45,408 nucleotides of DNA from NCBI RefSeq assembly GCF_040545475.1, contig NZ_JBEPMA010000013.1, forward strand, positions 1 to 45,408, in the 5' to 3' direction. This document shows, one piece after another, positions 8,356 through 17,961 of the stretch. Position numbers and translations under genes: made by a program. The first letter of the stretch is position 1. Each line of letters opens with the position of its first letter. The notes beneath the pieces are model-generated. The model worked only from the letters and a program-made list of their open reading frames with translations, made no database searches and was not told the DNA's origin. The DNA comes from Peptoniphilus_A olsenii. Lineage in GTDB: Bacteria; Bacillota; Clostridia; Tissierellales; Peptoniphilaceae.

Positions 8356-11300
8356 TTATTTATTTAAAGCTTCTGTTGGACTAATGTAATGCGGATATTT
8401 TTCTTCTAATACTTTTATAAATCTTAATATATCCTCAGACAAATCTTTTTCTATATTTTTAGTTTCTATTATATTTCCGTTTTCTATTCTAACTTTGTAA
8501 TTTCCATCATCAAGCTTCAAGAAACCAACATTTGTTGAATCTATGAAATCTTCTTCTGTCCAGAAAACAGTAAATTTATCTTTGTATGGATTTCCTGCAT
8601 GTGGACAAAATACTCCACAGTTACCACACTCATTACACATTCCATCTAAATGTATAATTTGATGTAGATTATCGTATCCATCTACTTCTATATATACATT
8701 GGCTCTATTAGGGCAAACTTCTGTACAAATTTCACATATTTGATCGCATTTTAAGCATCTTTCGCCTTCTTGTGAACCTTCTTTTTTCTCTACAAGTATT
8801 CCTCTTTTTTCATATAATTTTTTACTTTCTTCTTTAACTTCAAATTTTTTGAAATCATTGCCTAGATTTTCTTTTTTTAGAATATCCAGTGCTACAGTTT
8901 TAGCATCTCCCATTGCTTGTACAATTGTAGATGCTCCACTTTTACAATCTCCAATTATATATACATTTTCTATATTACTTTCTAGAGTTTTTAAAAGTTT
9001 GGGCCTATTTTTGTCGTCTAAATTTATGCCATTTTCTTCAAATTTCGAAGTATCTACTCTTGCCCCAGTTGCCCCAATGACACTGTCAAATTCGAGAATA
9101 AGTTCTTCACCAGTTGGCACCACTGCTCTTCTGCCAGAATTATCAAAATCACCAAGTTTCATCTTGTTACATTTTAAAATTTTTCCATCATATTCCACTG
9201 GTGCAACTAATTCTAAAATTTTATGCCCTTCATTTTTGACATCTTCTACTTCTTCTTGAGTTGCAGGCATATATGCTTCAGTCCTTCTATAAACCAAAAC
9301 AACTTCTTCTACTCCATTTTGTCTTGCAGCTGCTCTTGTACAGTCCATTGCAACATCGCCTGCTCCAACTACTGCAACCTTTTTGCCAAGTGGCGATTTT
9401 TGCTCCATTCTTACATACCACAAGAAATCTAGAGCATCTATTATATTCTCGCTGCCTTTTTCTACTGGAGATATTCCTTCTTTCCAAGCTCCAGTGGCAA
9501 CAATTATATAGTCAAACTCTTTCTTTAAATCTTCATATTTTTCAGTTACTTCATGATTAAATTCAAATTTAACACCTTGTTTAACTGCAATATTATAATC
9601 TCTTTCAATTTCCTCATCTGATATTCTAAATTCAGGGATTATATGACTGACTATTCCATAAGGTTTAGCTAATTTTTCATATACAGTAACATCTACACCA
9701 TTTCTTCTAAGATAAGATGCTGCAGCAATTCCACCAGGACCTGCTCCAATAACAAGAACTTTTTTATCAGATTTAATTTCTGTCTCTTTTATAGTTTCAA
9801 TAAATTTATCTTGTGCATTTTCAGCAGCTATAAGCTTCATGTCCCTAATTTGCATTGTCTTTTCATAATCAACTCTTGTACAGTGATCTTGACAATAATG
9901 TGCACAAAGCTCACCCAAAATAGTAGGTGCAGTGTTGTCATTTGCAATAACTTCAAAGGCCTTGTCATATTCTTTTTGTTGAACTAATTTTAAATACTCT
10001 GGAACTTGTTGATTAATTGGACAGCCACCATCTTTACAAGGAGCCTTATAACAATCAACTAAAGGAAGCAGAGAGTCTGTTTTTCTTGATTTAACTTTTT
10101 CTCTATATAATTTATTATTTTTCCAATCATTTATTATTTTATCGCGAAGCTTTGTAATTTTATAAACATCAACACCAGTATATTCTCTATCTAAAAGATT
10201 TTCAGTTTCTTTTGCCAGTTGATTAAATCTCTTGTAGCCGCCTGGTTTTAAAATAGTTGTTGCTACGGTTATAGGTTGACCAATAGCTTCAAAGATTTCT
10301 TTTATATTTCCTGCATCAGCACCACCAGAATAAGAAATAGGAAGTTTTCCTTCGAATTTAGTTGATAACATTGCTGCCATTGAAAGTGTTAGAGGAAGTA
10401 GTGCTCTACCAGACATATACATTTCTTCTGATGGCAGTTCATTTCTTTTAACATCAACTGGGAATGTATTTGTGAGTTTTACTCCAAAAGCTAGATTTTT
10501 TTCTTCTCCAAGTTGCATAAGTTTTTCAATCATAACAATAGCATCTTCATATTGTAAGTCATTTTTAAAATGATGATCAGTAAAAGAAATATAGTCAAAG
10601 CCCATACCATCTAAAGTTTTACGAGCATATTCGTAACCTAACATTGTAGGATTACATTTAATAAATGTATTTATTTTCTTTTCTGTCAAAAGATATGTTG
10701 CTATTGCTTCAATCTCGTGAGCAGGACAACCATGTAATGTAGATAATGTTATTGATGTACAAATCTCTGGACTAATACTGTCCAAATCTTCTAAATTAAA
10801 TTTATCAAATAAATTTATATTTTCTTTTAGATACTCTCTACACTCTTTGTAAATTTCAGTATTTTTTGCATTTTTAAGTCCTTCAATATAGTTGTCAATC
10901 TTTTCAGATTTTATACCTTCTAAGTCATATCCACAAGACATATTGTATGCAAAATCTTTCTCATCAGAAATGCCAAATTCCTTAGCGAGAACTTGTATAA
11001 GAAAATATGCCTTAATATATTCCGAAAACGCTTCTGGAACTGTAAGTTCTGTTGACCACTCACAGTTATAACACTCATCTTCTGCAAAAATACAAGGTCT
11101 AGCAACAGCTTTTTGAATCTCTTCTCCGTCCATTATTTGAACAGTTTTTAGTTCAATAAATCTTGAACCTGCCAAATATGATACTAAAATATTTTGTGCA
11201 AGTTGTGAATGTGGTCCAGCAGCAGGCCCCACACAAGAAGAAATTTCATCTCCAAATATAGTTTTTAACTTAGTATTAGCCTCATTTTTGTAAAAAGAAT

Positions 11301-11397
11301 CTTTTCTAAGCCCAAAAACTTTTTCTTCATTTTTATATTCCTTTAAAGCCCAATTGACTAATTCACTAAAGGGCAGCGGTCTCATAAATTCACTCAT
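8356..11397 (-). CDS. ygfK: YgfK, putative selenate-reductase-like iron-sulfur flavoprotein
   Basis: This is a 1013-aa multidomain redox protein. Its N-terminal half resembles the dihydroorotate-dehydrogenase/FMN-barrel type of YgfK. A cysteine cluster follows (CKAPCKDGGCPINQQVPEYL, then CAHYCQDHC), as in the GltD/NADPH-dependent oxidoreductase family. Next comes a dinucleotide-binding motif (VLVIGAGPGG) and a second one (VAVVGAGDVAMD). The C-terminus has ferredoxin-type cysteines (CLKCDQICEICTEVCP and CNECGNCGVFCPHAG). I place the start at the ATG at 11397, seven bases after GGGAGG; the longer reading frame to 11460 lacks a ribosome site. It is annotated historically as a selenate reductase subunit but belongs to the uric acid/xanthine cluster, probably as the electron-transfer partner in a reductive purine step. 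It forms an operon with ssnA. Confidence 0.9.
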   Translation of the reverse strand: MSEFMRPLPFSELVNWALKEYKNEEKVFGLRKDSFYKNEANTKLKTIFGDEISSCVGPAAGPHSQLAQNILVSYLAGSRFIELKTVQIMDGEEIQKAVARPCIFAEDECYNCEWSTELTVPEAFSEYIKAYFLIQVLAKEFGISDEKDFAYNMSCGYDLEGIKSEKIDNYIEGLKNAKNTEIYKECREYLKENINLFDKFNLEDLDSISPEICTSITLSTLHGCPAHEIEAIATYLLTEKKINTFIKCNPTMLGYEYARKTLDGMGFDYISFTDHHFKNDLQYEDAIVMIEKLMQLGEEKNLAFGVKLTNTFPVDVKRNELPSEEMYMSGRALLPLTLSMAAMLSTKFEGKLPISYSGGADAGNIKEIFEAIGQPITVATTILKPGGYKRFNQLAKETENLLDREYTGVDVYKITKLRDKIINDWKNNKLYREKVKSRKTDSLLPLVDCYKAPCKDGGCPINQQVPEYLKLVQQKEYDKAFEVIANDNTAPTILGELCAHYCQDHCTRVDYEKTMQIRDMKLIAAENAQDKFIETIKETEIKSDKKVLVIGAGPGGIAAASYLRRNGVDVTVYEKLAKPYGIVSHIIPEFRISDEEIERDYNIAVKQGVKFEFNHEVTEKYEDLKKEFDYIIVATGAWKEGISPVEKGSENIIDALDFLWYVRMEQKSPLGKKVAVVGAGDVAMDCTRAAARQNGVEEVVLVYRRTEAYMPATQEEVEDVKNEGHKILELVAPVEYDGKILKCNKMKLGDFDNSGRRAVVPTGEELILEFDSVIGATGARVDTSKFEENGINLDDKNRPKLLKTLESNIENVYIIGDCKSGASTIVQAMGDAKTVALDILKKENLGNDFKKFEVKEESKKLYEKRGILVEKKEGSQEGERCLKCDQICEICTEVCPNRANVYIEVDGYDNLHQIIHLDGMCNECGNCGVFCPHAGNPYKDKFTVFWTEEDFIDSTNVGFLKLDDGNYKVRIENGNIIETKNIEKDLSEDILRFIKVLEEKYPHYISPTEALNK

Positions 11398-11829
11398 TTT
11401 TAACCTCCCGTTCAATTGAAATAATAAAATTTTACATTCAAAATATACAATAAAATACAATTTTTATCTAAAACTGTATATTAAAATATTATAATCTTTT
11501 TAAAACAATTACAATTTATTTCTTTAAAAATTTTGCAAAAACTAAATCTAAAAATAAATATACTTAGGTGTTCAAAGGATTTGTAGTAGGTATAACGATT
11601 TCAAAAAATATTAAAAAAATTTATCTACTTGTTTTTTAAGTTTAGATAATTTTCATTTTACCAATCTATTTATAATATAGATAAAAATTAAATTGAAATA
11701 TCATACTTTGATATATGGATTTACCACTTTAGTTTATTTTAAAGTGGCAATCCTATATTTTATAAATGAAATAAATTACTTTTAGCTTTCAAATAAAATG
11801 TAATTAAATAATTTACTTAATCTTAATGA
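11398..11829. other. Intergenic leader between carbamate kinase and ygfK with several hairpins
   Basis: No credible ORF lies in this 430-base stretch. It holds four inverted repeats: 11621-11649 (TTATCTA/TAGATAA), 11664-11682 (ATCTAT/ATAGAT), 11698-11714 (ATATCA/TGATAT) and 11717-11753 (GGATT, CCACTTTA / TAAAGTGG, AATCC). The last is the strongest but lacks a T tract on the minus side. A TATAAT-like -10 for ygfK is possible near 11480-11500. The region may be a termination and structured-leader zone. Confidence 0.45.
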
Positions 11830-12762
11830 TTATTTTATCCAAGTACCTGTTTTCCCAGCCAAAGCTTCGTCAGCACTCTCTAATGAAGTTATTAAAGCTT
11901 TCCTTTCAGGTTTTGATTTTACAAAGCTCATTGCAGCTTCAACTTTAGGTAACATAGAACCAGGTGCAAAATGCCCTTCTTCTATATATGTTTGGCACTC
12001 ATCTATAGTCATTTCACTGAGCCATTTTTCATTTTCTTTACCAAAATTTATTGCTACTTTTTCAACTGCAGTAAGTATTACAAGTACATCCGCATCCATT
12101 AATTCTGCCATTTTTGCACATGAAAAGTCTTTATCTATTACAGCAGCAACACCTATATATTCTCCATTTTCTTCAACTACAGGTATGCCACCCCCACCAC
12201 ATGCAATGATGACATTTCTTGCATCATACAAATCTTTAAGTGATTCTTTTTCTACTATATCAATAGGTTTTGGAGAAGCGACAACTCTTCTGTAGCCTCT
12301 TCCTGCATCTTCTTTAAATTCATAATTTGATTCTTTTGAAATTTTTTCAGCTTCTTCTTTTGTATAAAAAGCTCCTATTGGTTTAGTTGGATTTTCAAAA
12401 GCTCGGTCATTTTTATCTACTAAAACTTGAGTTATAATTGTAACTACAGGAACATCTCTATTTATTTGTTTAAATTCGTGCCTAATTGCATTTTGTAGAT
12501 GGTAACCAATATAACCTTGACTCATTGCACCACATTCTGGAAAAGGCATTTTAGGAATTGAATCATCAACTTTATGTCCTTTTTCCATGGCCAAATTTAT
12601 CATTCCAACTTGTGGTCCATTGCCATGACCAACAATAATCTTGTTGCCACTTTCTACTAAACTCACTAAACTTTTCGCAGTTTTTTTGACTGCTATTTTT
12701 TGCTCTTCAGGTGAATTACCAAGAGCGTTTCCACCTAGAGCTATCACTATTTTATATCCCAT
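11830..12762 (-). CDS. arcC: Carbamate kinase
   Basis: This is a 310-aa carbamate kinase (ArcC/YqeA type), which makes ATP from carbamoyl phosphate and ADP, releasing carbamate that decays to ammonia and CO2. The N-terminal IVIALGGNALG, the VGHGNGPQVGMI segment, GRGYRRVVASPKP, CGGGGIPV and the C-terminal APGSMLPKVEAAM are all family signatures, and the length matches. The ATG follows AGGAG. It lies next to ygeY and ygeW, a transcarbamylase homologue that could supply carbamoyl phosphate from a ureido compound. It is therefore the probable ATP-yielding step of this purine-degradation cluster. A hairpin with a T tract between ygeY and this gene may attenuate its transcription. Confidence 0.95.
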   Translation of the reverse strand: MGYKIVIALGGNALGNSPEEQKIAVKKTAKSLVSLVESGNKIIVGHGNGPQVGMINLAMEKGHKVDDSIPKMPFPECGAMSQGYIGYHLQNAIRHEFKQINRDVPVVTIITQVLVDKNDRAFENPTKPIGAFYTKEEAEKISKESNYEFKEDAGRGYRRVVASPKPIDIVEKESLKDLYDARNVIIACGGGGIPVVEENGEYIGVAAVIDKDFSCAKMAELMDADVLVILTAVEKVAINFGKENEKWLSEMTIDECQTYIEEGHFAPGSMLPKVEAAMSFVKSKPERKALITSLESADEALAGKTGTWIK

Positions 12763-12773
12763 ATGCGTCTCCT

Positions 12774-12813
12774 AAAAAATATAAGAGAGGGGTTTGTAAC
12801 CCCTTCTTTATAT
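12774..12813 (-). terminator. Terminator or attenuator between ygeY and carbamate kinase
   Basis: On the minus strand ATATAAaGAaGGGGTT-aca-AACCCC forms a long stem closed by TTATAT and is followed by TTTTTT. It sits inside the gap between ygeY and arcC. The arcC ribosome site begins directly after the T run, so partial read-through or a post-terminator promoter must drive arcC. Confidence 0.75.
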
Positions 12814-12823
12814 GAATTTTTAA

Positions 12824-14143
12824 TTATTTTGTATATTCTAATGGAAGCACGGCATAAGTTGCAGCACAAGTAACTAAGTCTTGTTTGAAAGTCACTTCAT
12901 TAGGTGCGTGTGCTTGATCTTCTGCTCCTGGTCCAAATCCAATTACAGGAATATTATGTCTTCCCATAATAGCAACTCCATTTGTAGAGAATGTCCATTT
13001 GTCTGTTAGAGGAAGTTTACTTCTCTTTTCAATTTCTTTTTCAATATTTGGAGCAATTCTCTTTTCTCCATAAAGGCCTATATATGCTCTTTCTAAAGCT
13101 TTAGTAACTTCGTGGTCTTCAGGTATAACCCAAGTTGGGAAATATGCTTCTTGTTCGTAGCTAAGTCCTGTCCAAGATGGTCTTGCATAATTATACATTG
13201 TAACTTTTGCACCATACTTCTTAGCTGATGGCAAGTTTTCTATTTCTTTGATACAAGACTCCCAAGTTTCACCAGCTGTCATTCTTCTGTCTAGTGATAT
13301 AGCACAAGAGTCTGCAACTGCACATCTTGATGGTGAAGTATAGAAAATTTGAGATGTTGTTACTGTACCTCTTCCAAGGAAGTTAGCTTCTTTATATTCT
13401 GGATTATATTTTTCGTCAAGCATTTTAACTAAACCTTTTATTTCAACTGAGTCATCAGCTGGATTTTCGTTTAGTTGTTCGATTTCATTAAGTATTTTTG
13501 CCATTTTATAAATAGCATTATCTCCACGTTCAGGTGCAGAACCATGACAAGAAACCCCTTGTACTTCTACTTTCATTTCCATACGGCCTCTTTGACCTCT
13601 GTAAATACCACCATCAGTTGGCTCAGTAGAAACTACAAAATCAGGTTTAATATTTTCTTTTTCAATCATGTATAGCCAGCAGTTGCCGTCACAATCTTCT
13701 TCTTGAACTGTACCTGTAACAAGAACTCTAAATTTATCATTCAAGAAACCTAAATCTTTCATTATTTTGGCACCATAAACAGCAGATACTATACCACCTA
13801 ATTGGTCAGAACCACCACGTCCGCCAATTACATTTTCGTCCTCGTATCCTTTATATGGATCAAAATCCCAGTTATCGATATTTCCGATACCTACTGTATC
13901 AATATGTGCGTCAAATCCAATTTGAACCTTTCCTGTTCCCATTTCTCCAAGTACATTGCCTTGTCCATCAATCCAAGCTTTATTGAATCCAACTTTTTCC
14001 ATCTCTTCTTTGATTCTTTTTGCCTTGTCTCCTTCTTCGCAAGATTCTCCTTTTAATAAAATCAAATCTCTTAAAAAAGCATTCATATCTTTTGAATATT
14101 TTTGGGCTGTTTCTTTAACTAAATCGTAATTGATTTCTGTCAT
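12824..14143 (-). CDS. ygeY: YgeY-type M20 family amidohydrolase/deacylase
   Basis: This is a 439-aa zinc-dependent M20 (ArgE/DapE-like) hydrolase of the YgeY family. The metal-site motifs are GFDAHIDTVG, GRGGSDQLGGI and TVQEEDCDG (catalytic Glu with metal Glu), and the later SCHGSAPERG belongs to the dimerisation/lid domain. The C-terminal GFGPGAEDQAHAPNE carries the last metal His. It probably hydrolyses an acylated or carbamoylated intermediate of purine ring breakdown; the precise substrate is unproven. The ATG follows AAGGAG. It sits between ygeW and the carbamate kinase gene on the same strand, in the order known from E. coli (ygeW-ygeX-ygeY-yqeA). Confidence 0.92.
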   Translation of the reverse strand: MTEINYDLVKETAQKYSKDMNAFLRDLILLKGESCEEGDKAKRIKEEMEKVGFNKAWIDGQGNVLGEMGTGKVQIGFDAHIDTVGIGNIDNWDFDPYKGYEDENVIGGRGGSDQLGGIVSAVYGAKIMKDLGFLNDKFRVLVTGTVQEEDCDGNCWLYMIEKENIKPDFVVSTEPTDGGIYRGQRGRMEMKVEVQGVSCHGSAPERGDNAIYKMAKILNEIEQLNENPADDSVEIKGLVKMLDEKYNPEYKEANFLGRGTVTTSQIFYTSPSRCAVADSCAISLDRRMTAGETWESCIKEIENLPSAKKYGAKVTMYNYARPSWTGLSYEQEAYFPTWVIPEDHEVTKALERAYIGLYGEKRIAPNIEKEIEKRSKLPLTDKWTFSTNGVAIMGRHNIPVIGFGPGAEDQAHAPNEVTFKQDLVTCAATYAVLPLEYTK

Positions 14144-14182
14144 TGTTTTTCTCCTTCTTTCAGTAATTCAAATAAGTAATGA

Positions 14183-14245
14183 GGCAAATCTAAAATACGC
14201 TAATAAATAACTAAAATATTATTAAATAATTTATTTAGATTTGCC
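14183..14245. promoter_or_regulatory. Long-loop inverted repeat between ygeW and ygeY
   Basis: There is a perfect 12-bp inverted repeat, GGCAAATCTAAA at 14183-14194 and TTTAGATTTGCC at 14234-14245, separated by 39 AT-rich bases that can extend the stem. No T tract follows on the minus strand, so a simple terminator is unlikely. It may stabilise or process the ygeW-ygeY transcript. Confidence 0.45.
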
Positions 14246-14258
14246 AAAAATTCAATTA

Positions 14259-15464
14259 TTAATCTTCTTTATCTTTAAGTCTTTCTTTACCTTCGTCTAA
14301 GAGTTTATTTAATGTTTCTACAGGATTTTTAACTTTTTGTAAGAAAATCATAGCTGCTATAATATATGGTTTAAAGCTTGCTTCTTTATATAGAGGCACT
14401 CTATATCTATCAAAAACTGATGCATCAACTTCACCATGTTCACATGAAACTCCAGTTATATCAGCTGGAAGGCAGTGCATATAAAGAGCTTTACCATCTT
14501 TAGTTGTTTTCATGAGTTCTTCAGTAGCAGCCCAGTCCATATGTTGTTTATTTTGTTCAAGTAGTCTTTGTTCTAGTTCATCGATGCCTTTTTGATCTCC
14601 CTTGCCATAAAGTTCAGTTCTTTCTTCCATAGCTGCAAATGGAGCCCAACTTTTTGGATAAACTATATCTGCATCTTTAAAAGCTTCTTCCATTGAATTT
14701 GTCTTTGTGAAGCTTCCACCAAATTTTTCTGCATTTTCTTTAGCAATTTCTTCAACTTCTGGCATAATTTCATATCCTTCTGGGTGAGCAAGAACTACAT
14801 CCATGCCAAATCTAGTAAACAAACCTGAAATACCTTGAGGCACTGAAAGTGGTTTGCCATATGATGGAGAATATGCCCAAGTCATGGCAACTTTTTTACC
14901 TTTTAAGTTTTCAACTCCGCCGAATTCGTGAATTACATGTAGTAAATCTGCCATAGCTTGAGTTGGGTGGTCTATATCACATTGAAGATTTACAAGTGTA
15001 GGTCTTTGTTCTAGAACTCCGTCTTCGTATCCTTCTTTTACATATTCAGCAAAGTCTTTCATATATTTATGTCCTTTGCCAATATACATATCATCTCTAA
15101 TTCCAATTACATCCGCCATAAATGAAATCATATTTGCAGTTTCTTTAACAGTTTCACCATGGGCAACTTGTGATTTCTTTTCATCTAAATCTTGAACTTC
15201 AAGTCCTAGTAAATTTGAAGCAGATGCGTAAGAAAATCTTGTTCTTGTAGAGTTATCTCTGAAAAGAGAAATAGCAAGACCAGAGTCAAAAATTTTAGTA
15301 GAAATATTTTTCTCTCTCATTGCTCTTAATGTATCAGCAACTGTAAAAATAGCATCTAATTCTTCACCTGTTTTGTCCCAAGTGTGAAAGAAGTCTTCTT
15401 GATATAGATTTTTGTAATCTAAACCTTCTAGTTTTTTAAGTAAATCTTTAATTTGATCTGTCAT
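14259..15464 (-). CDS. ygeW: YgeW, aspartate/ornithine carbamoyltransferase family protein
   Basis: This is a 401-aa transcarbamylase homologue. The carbamoyl-phosphate loop is seen as FRDNSTRTRFSYAS (STRTR), followed by HPTQAMADLLHV and MHCLPADITG, all typical of the family. It is longer than classic OTCases (about 330 aa), as is normal for YgeW. In the purine cluster it is expected to work in the phosphorolytic direction, releasing carbamoyl phosphate for the nearby carbamate kinase; that is inference from context. The ATG follows AAAAGGAG. The gene starts 13 bases after ygeX stops, so both are co-transcribed. Confidence 0.93.
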   Translation of the reverse strand: MTDQIKDLLKKLEGLDYKNLYQEDFFHTWDKTGEELDAIFTVADTLRAMREKNISTKIFDSGLAISLFRDNSTRTRFSYASASNLLGLEVQDLDEKKSQVAHGETVKETANMISFMADVIGIRDDMYIGKGHKYMKDFAEYVKEGYEDGVLEQRPTLVNLQCDIDHPTQAMADLLHVIHEFGGVENLKGKKVAMTWAYSPSYGKPLSVPQGISGLFTRFGMDVVLAHPEGYEIMPEVEEIAKENAEKFGGSFTKTNSMEEAFKDADIVYPKSWAPFAAMEERTELYGKGDQKGIDELEQRLLEQNKQHMDWAATEELMKTTKDGKALYMHCLPADITGVSCEHGEVDASVFDRYRVPLYKEASFKPYIIAAMIFLQKVKNPVETLNKLLDEGKERLKDKED

Positions 15465-15477
15465 GTTTTTCTCCTTT

Positions 15478-16719
15478 TTATCTCATTATTTTATAATTAT
15501 AATTTTCTTTATTAGTATAATATCCATCCCAAACAACGCTTCTATAATGTGCAAAGTCGGTATCGCCTTCAGTACTAAAAAGTAGTACTACTGAATTTTC
15601 ATCTAGTTTTAGCTTTTCTTTTATGTCTTTTAAATCTTCTCTTTGTAAGATTTCACTTAGTGCTCCCATAGTAGCTGCACCTGACTCACCTGAAATTATT
15701 CTTTGGTCATCTTTTAAAGGATTACCTAATATTCTCATCCCGCGAGCGGCAGAATTATCTGGAACTGACAAAAATGCGTCTGCATAAGAATTGAGAACTG
15801 GCCAACCAACTGTCACAGGTTCACCACATGCAAGCCCTGCCATAATTGTGTTCATTTCTCCAGTTACATTGTGGATTTTGCCATCATTTGCCTCAGCTGT
15901 AATAAAATTACAATTAGCTTTTTCAGGTTCTACAACTGTAATAAATGGTTTGTTCTCGCCTTGTAATATAGAACTGAAATAACCAGTTACACCTGTTGCA
16001 AAAGAACCAACTCCTGCTTGAACAAAAATATGTGTAACTTTTTCGCCCAATTCTTCTAGTTGATCTTCCGCTTCTTTAGCTAAAGTTGAATAACCTTGGA
16101 TAATCCATGTAGGAATTTCCTCATAACCTTCCCACGCAGTATCTTGAACCATTATCCACCCTTTTTCTTCGGCATATTTATTTGCAAGTCTTACACATTC
16201 ATCATAGTTTAAACCATTCATGATGTCGCACTTTGCACCTAATGCTCTAATGTTATCTCTTCTTTCAAGAGCAGATCCACTTGGCATTATTACCACACTT
16301 TTTTGATTTAATTTATTTGCAGCCCAAGCCACACCTCTGCCATGATTGCCATCTGTAGCAGTTACAAATGTCAAATCACCAAGCTTATCTTTTACTTCTT
16401 GAGAGGTTAATTTATCAAAAGGCAAATCGTCAATGTCCATATCCAGTTTATTTGCTATGTATTTTCCTATAGCATATGAACCTCCCAATACTTTAAAGGC
16501 ATTGAGACCAAACCTGTAAGACTCATCTTTAACAAATATATTTTTTACGCCAAACATTTTAGAAAGATTTTCTAATTGTACAAGTGGCGTCACTTTATAC
16601 TGCGGAAAACTTGCATGAAATTTTTGAGCTTTACTTGTCACATCTTGATTTATAAAACTAAGATCTGCTTTTTCATTTTCCATAGTATTATTAAGTACTA
16701 TTTTATAACTCTCTTCCAT
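15478..16719 (-). CDS. ygeX: Diaminopropionate ammonia-lyase (YgeX/DpaL)
   Basis: This is a 413-aa PLP-dependent fold-type II enzyme that splits 2,3-diaminopropionate to pyruvate and two ammonia. The PLP lysine is in RFGLNAFKVLGGSYA, the substrate loop in TDGNHGRGVAWAA, and the cofactor phosphate site near VQAGVGSFATGV. The true start is the ATG at 16719, preceded by AAAGGAG; a TTG-started reading frame extends six codons further, through the ribosome site. It is the first gene of the leftward ygeX-ygeW-ygeY-arcC unit and is divergent from selD. In the uric acid cluster it would produce pyruvate and ammonia as end products. Confidence 0.94.
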   Translation of the reverse strand: MEESYKIVLNNTMENEKADLSFINQDVTSKAQKFHASFPQYKVTPLVQLENLSKMFGVKNIFVKDESYRFGLNAFKVLGGSYAIGKYIANKLDMDIDDLPFDKLTSQEVKDKLGDLTFVTATDGNHGRGVAWAANKLNQKSVVIMPSGSALERRDNIRALGAKCDIMNGLNYDECVRLANKYAEEKGWIMVQDTAWEGYEEIPTWIIQGYSTLAKEAEDQLEELGEKVTHIFVQAGVGSFATGVTGYFSSILQGENKPFITVVEPEKANCNFITAEANDGKIHNVTGEMNTIMAGLACGEPVTVGWPVLNSYADAFLSVPDNSAARGMRILGNPLKDDQRIISGESGAATMGALSEILQREDLKDIKEKLKLDENSVVLLFSTEGDTDFAHYRSVVWDGYYTNKENYNYKIMR

Positions 16720-16864
16720 TTCGAACTCCTTTCCCAAACTAATAGCATTCTTTTAGATTTATTGTAACATATTACTAAAATAATCTAAAGACCTTTTCCA
16801 AAATTTTACACGTAAATCCTTTTATATTTACATCTTTAAAATAATTTTAATTGTATTGCAATTA

Positions 16865-16892
16865 TTATCATTATGATTTTGTGTGATATAAT
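16865..16892 (+). promoter_or_regulatory. Extended -10 promoter of the selenium operon
   Basis: TGATATAAT gives an extended -10 (TATAAT at 16887-16892). A weak -35, TTATCA at 16865-16870, lies at 16-base spacing. The start would be near 16899, about 29 bases before the selD ATG. Divergent ygeX control signals must share this 208-base intergenic region. Confidence 0.6.
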
Positions 16893-16927
16893 AAATATTA
16901 GACATATTAATTTAAAAGGAGACACAA

Positions 16928-17947
16928 ATGGATAATTTAGAATTAGAAGTATGTGGCGGTTGTAATGCAAAGATTCCTGCTGGTTCTTTAGATAAAATTC
17001 TAGAATCAATCCCAAATTATAAGAGAGATGATATTGTAGTTGGTTACGATACCAAAGATGACAGTGCCGTGATAAAAGTTGACGAGAAAACTGGTATTAT
17101 TACTACTCTTGATTTTTTCCCTCCAATGGTCGCAAATCCTTATATTTTTGGACAAATAGCAGCAGCAAACGCTTTAAGTGATGTTTATGCCATGGGTGCT
17201 GATCCAATATGTGCATTAAATATAGTTGCTTTCCCCGAAGAGGGCAATATAGAATTACTAGAAAAAGTACTTCAGGGTGGTGCAGATAAAGTAACAGAAG
17301 CTAAAGCAAGCCTAGTTGGTGGGCACTCTATACATGATCCAAAGATAAAATATGGACTGACTGTTATAGGAAAAGGAGATTTGCAAAAAATTTGGAAGAA
17401 TAACACTCCCAAAGTCCATGACAAATTAATTTTGACAAAGCCACTTGGAGTTACACTTATAACTAATGCCTACTCCGTGAATATTGTTGGAAAAGAAGAA
17501 TATGACTTTGCTCTAAATTACATGACAAAGCTCAATAAATACGCTAAAGATATTTTAGTAAAATATAATGTATCAAGCGCAACAGATGTAACAGGATTTG
17601 GATTATTGGGTCATCTAGGTGAGATGGTTGATGAAAACTACACTGCAATTTTAAATTCAGATGATATTCCATTACTAAAAGGAGCAAAAACTGCCGCCAA
17701 TGAATTTGTGTTCACCAAAGGCGGTCAAAGAAACAGATTGTTTATGCAGGATAGAGTAGAATTTCAAGTTGACGACTTCGCTCTTGAAGAAATTCTCTAC
17801 GATCCGCAAACTTCTGGTGGCCTATTAGTTTCAATTGACAGCAATGATGCAGATAAAGCTTTATCAGAATTAAACGAAAATGGAATAGAAGCTGCCATTA
17901 TTGGAGAAATATATAATAAGTTCGACAAAAGTATTTTTATAGTTTGA
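16928..17947 (+). CDS. selD: Selenide, water dikinase (SelD)
   Basis: This is a 339-aa enzyme that makes selenophosphate from selenide and ATP. The catalytic pair is seen as C12-x-x-K15 in CGGCNAKI, with Cys rather than selenocysteine. GYDTKDDSAVIKV, DFFPPMV, LVGGHSIHDPKIKYGLTVIG and DPQTSGGLL are family motifs. The ATG follows AAAAGGAG. It heads a four-gene operon with yedF, a DUF3343 gene and an EF2568-type aminotransferase. No selA, selB or selC is present here. Orphan SelD with these partners is known to serve selenium-dependent molybdenum hydroxylases, which fits the purine genes on one side and molybdopterin genes on the other. Confidence 0.95.
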   Translation: MDNLELEVCGGCNAKIPAGSLDKILESIPNYKRDDIVVGYDTKDDSAVIKVDEKTGIITTLDFFPPMVANPYIFGQIAAANALSDVYAMGADPICALNIVAFPEEGNIELLEKVLQGGADKVTEAKASLVGGHSIHDPKIKYGLTVIGKGDLQKIWKNNTPKVHDKLILTKPLGVTLITNAYSVNIVGKEEYDFALNYMTKLNKYAKDILVKYNVSSATDVTGFGLLGHLGEMVDENYTAILNSDDIPLLKGAKTAANEFVFTKGGQRNRLFMQDRVEFQVDDFALEEILYDPQTSGGLLVSIDSNDADKALSELNENGIEAAIIGEIYNKFDKSIFIV

Positions 17948-17961
17948 GAAAGGATAATATT

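Noticed and set aside
16855..16880. Fur-like box near the selD promoter (ATTATTATCATTATGAT)
   Set aside because: Only a partial match to the 19-bp Fur palindrome in very AT-rich DNA; no reason to link iron control to these genes.
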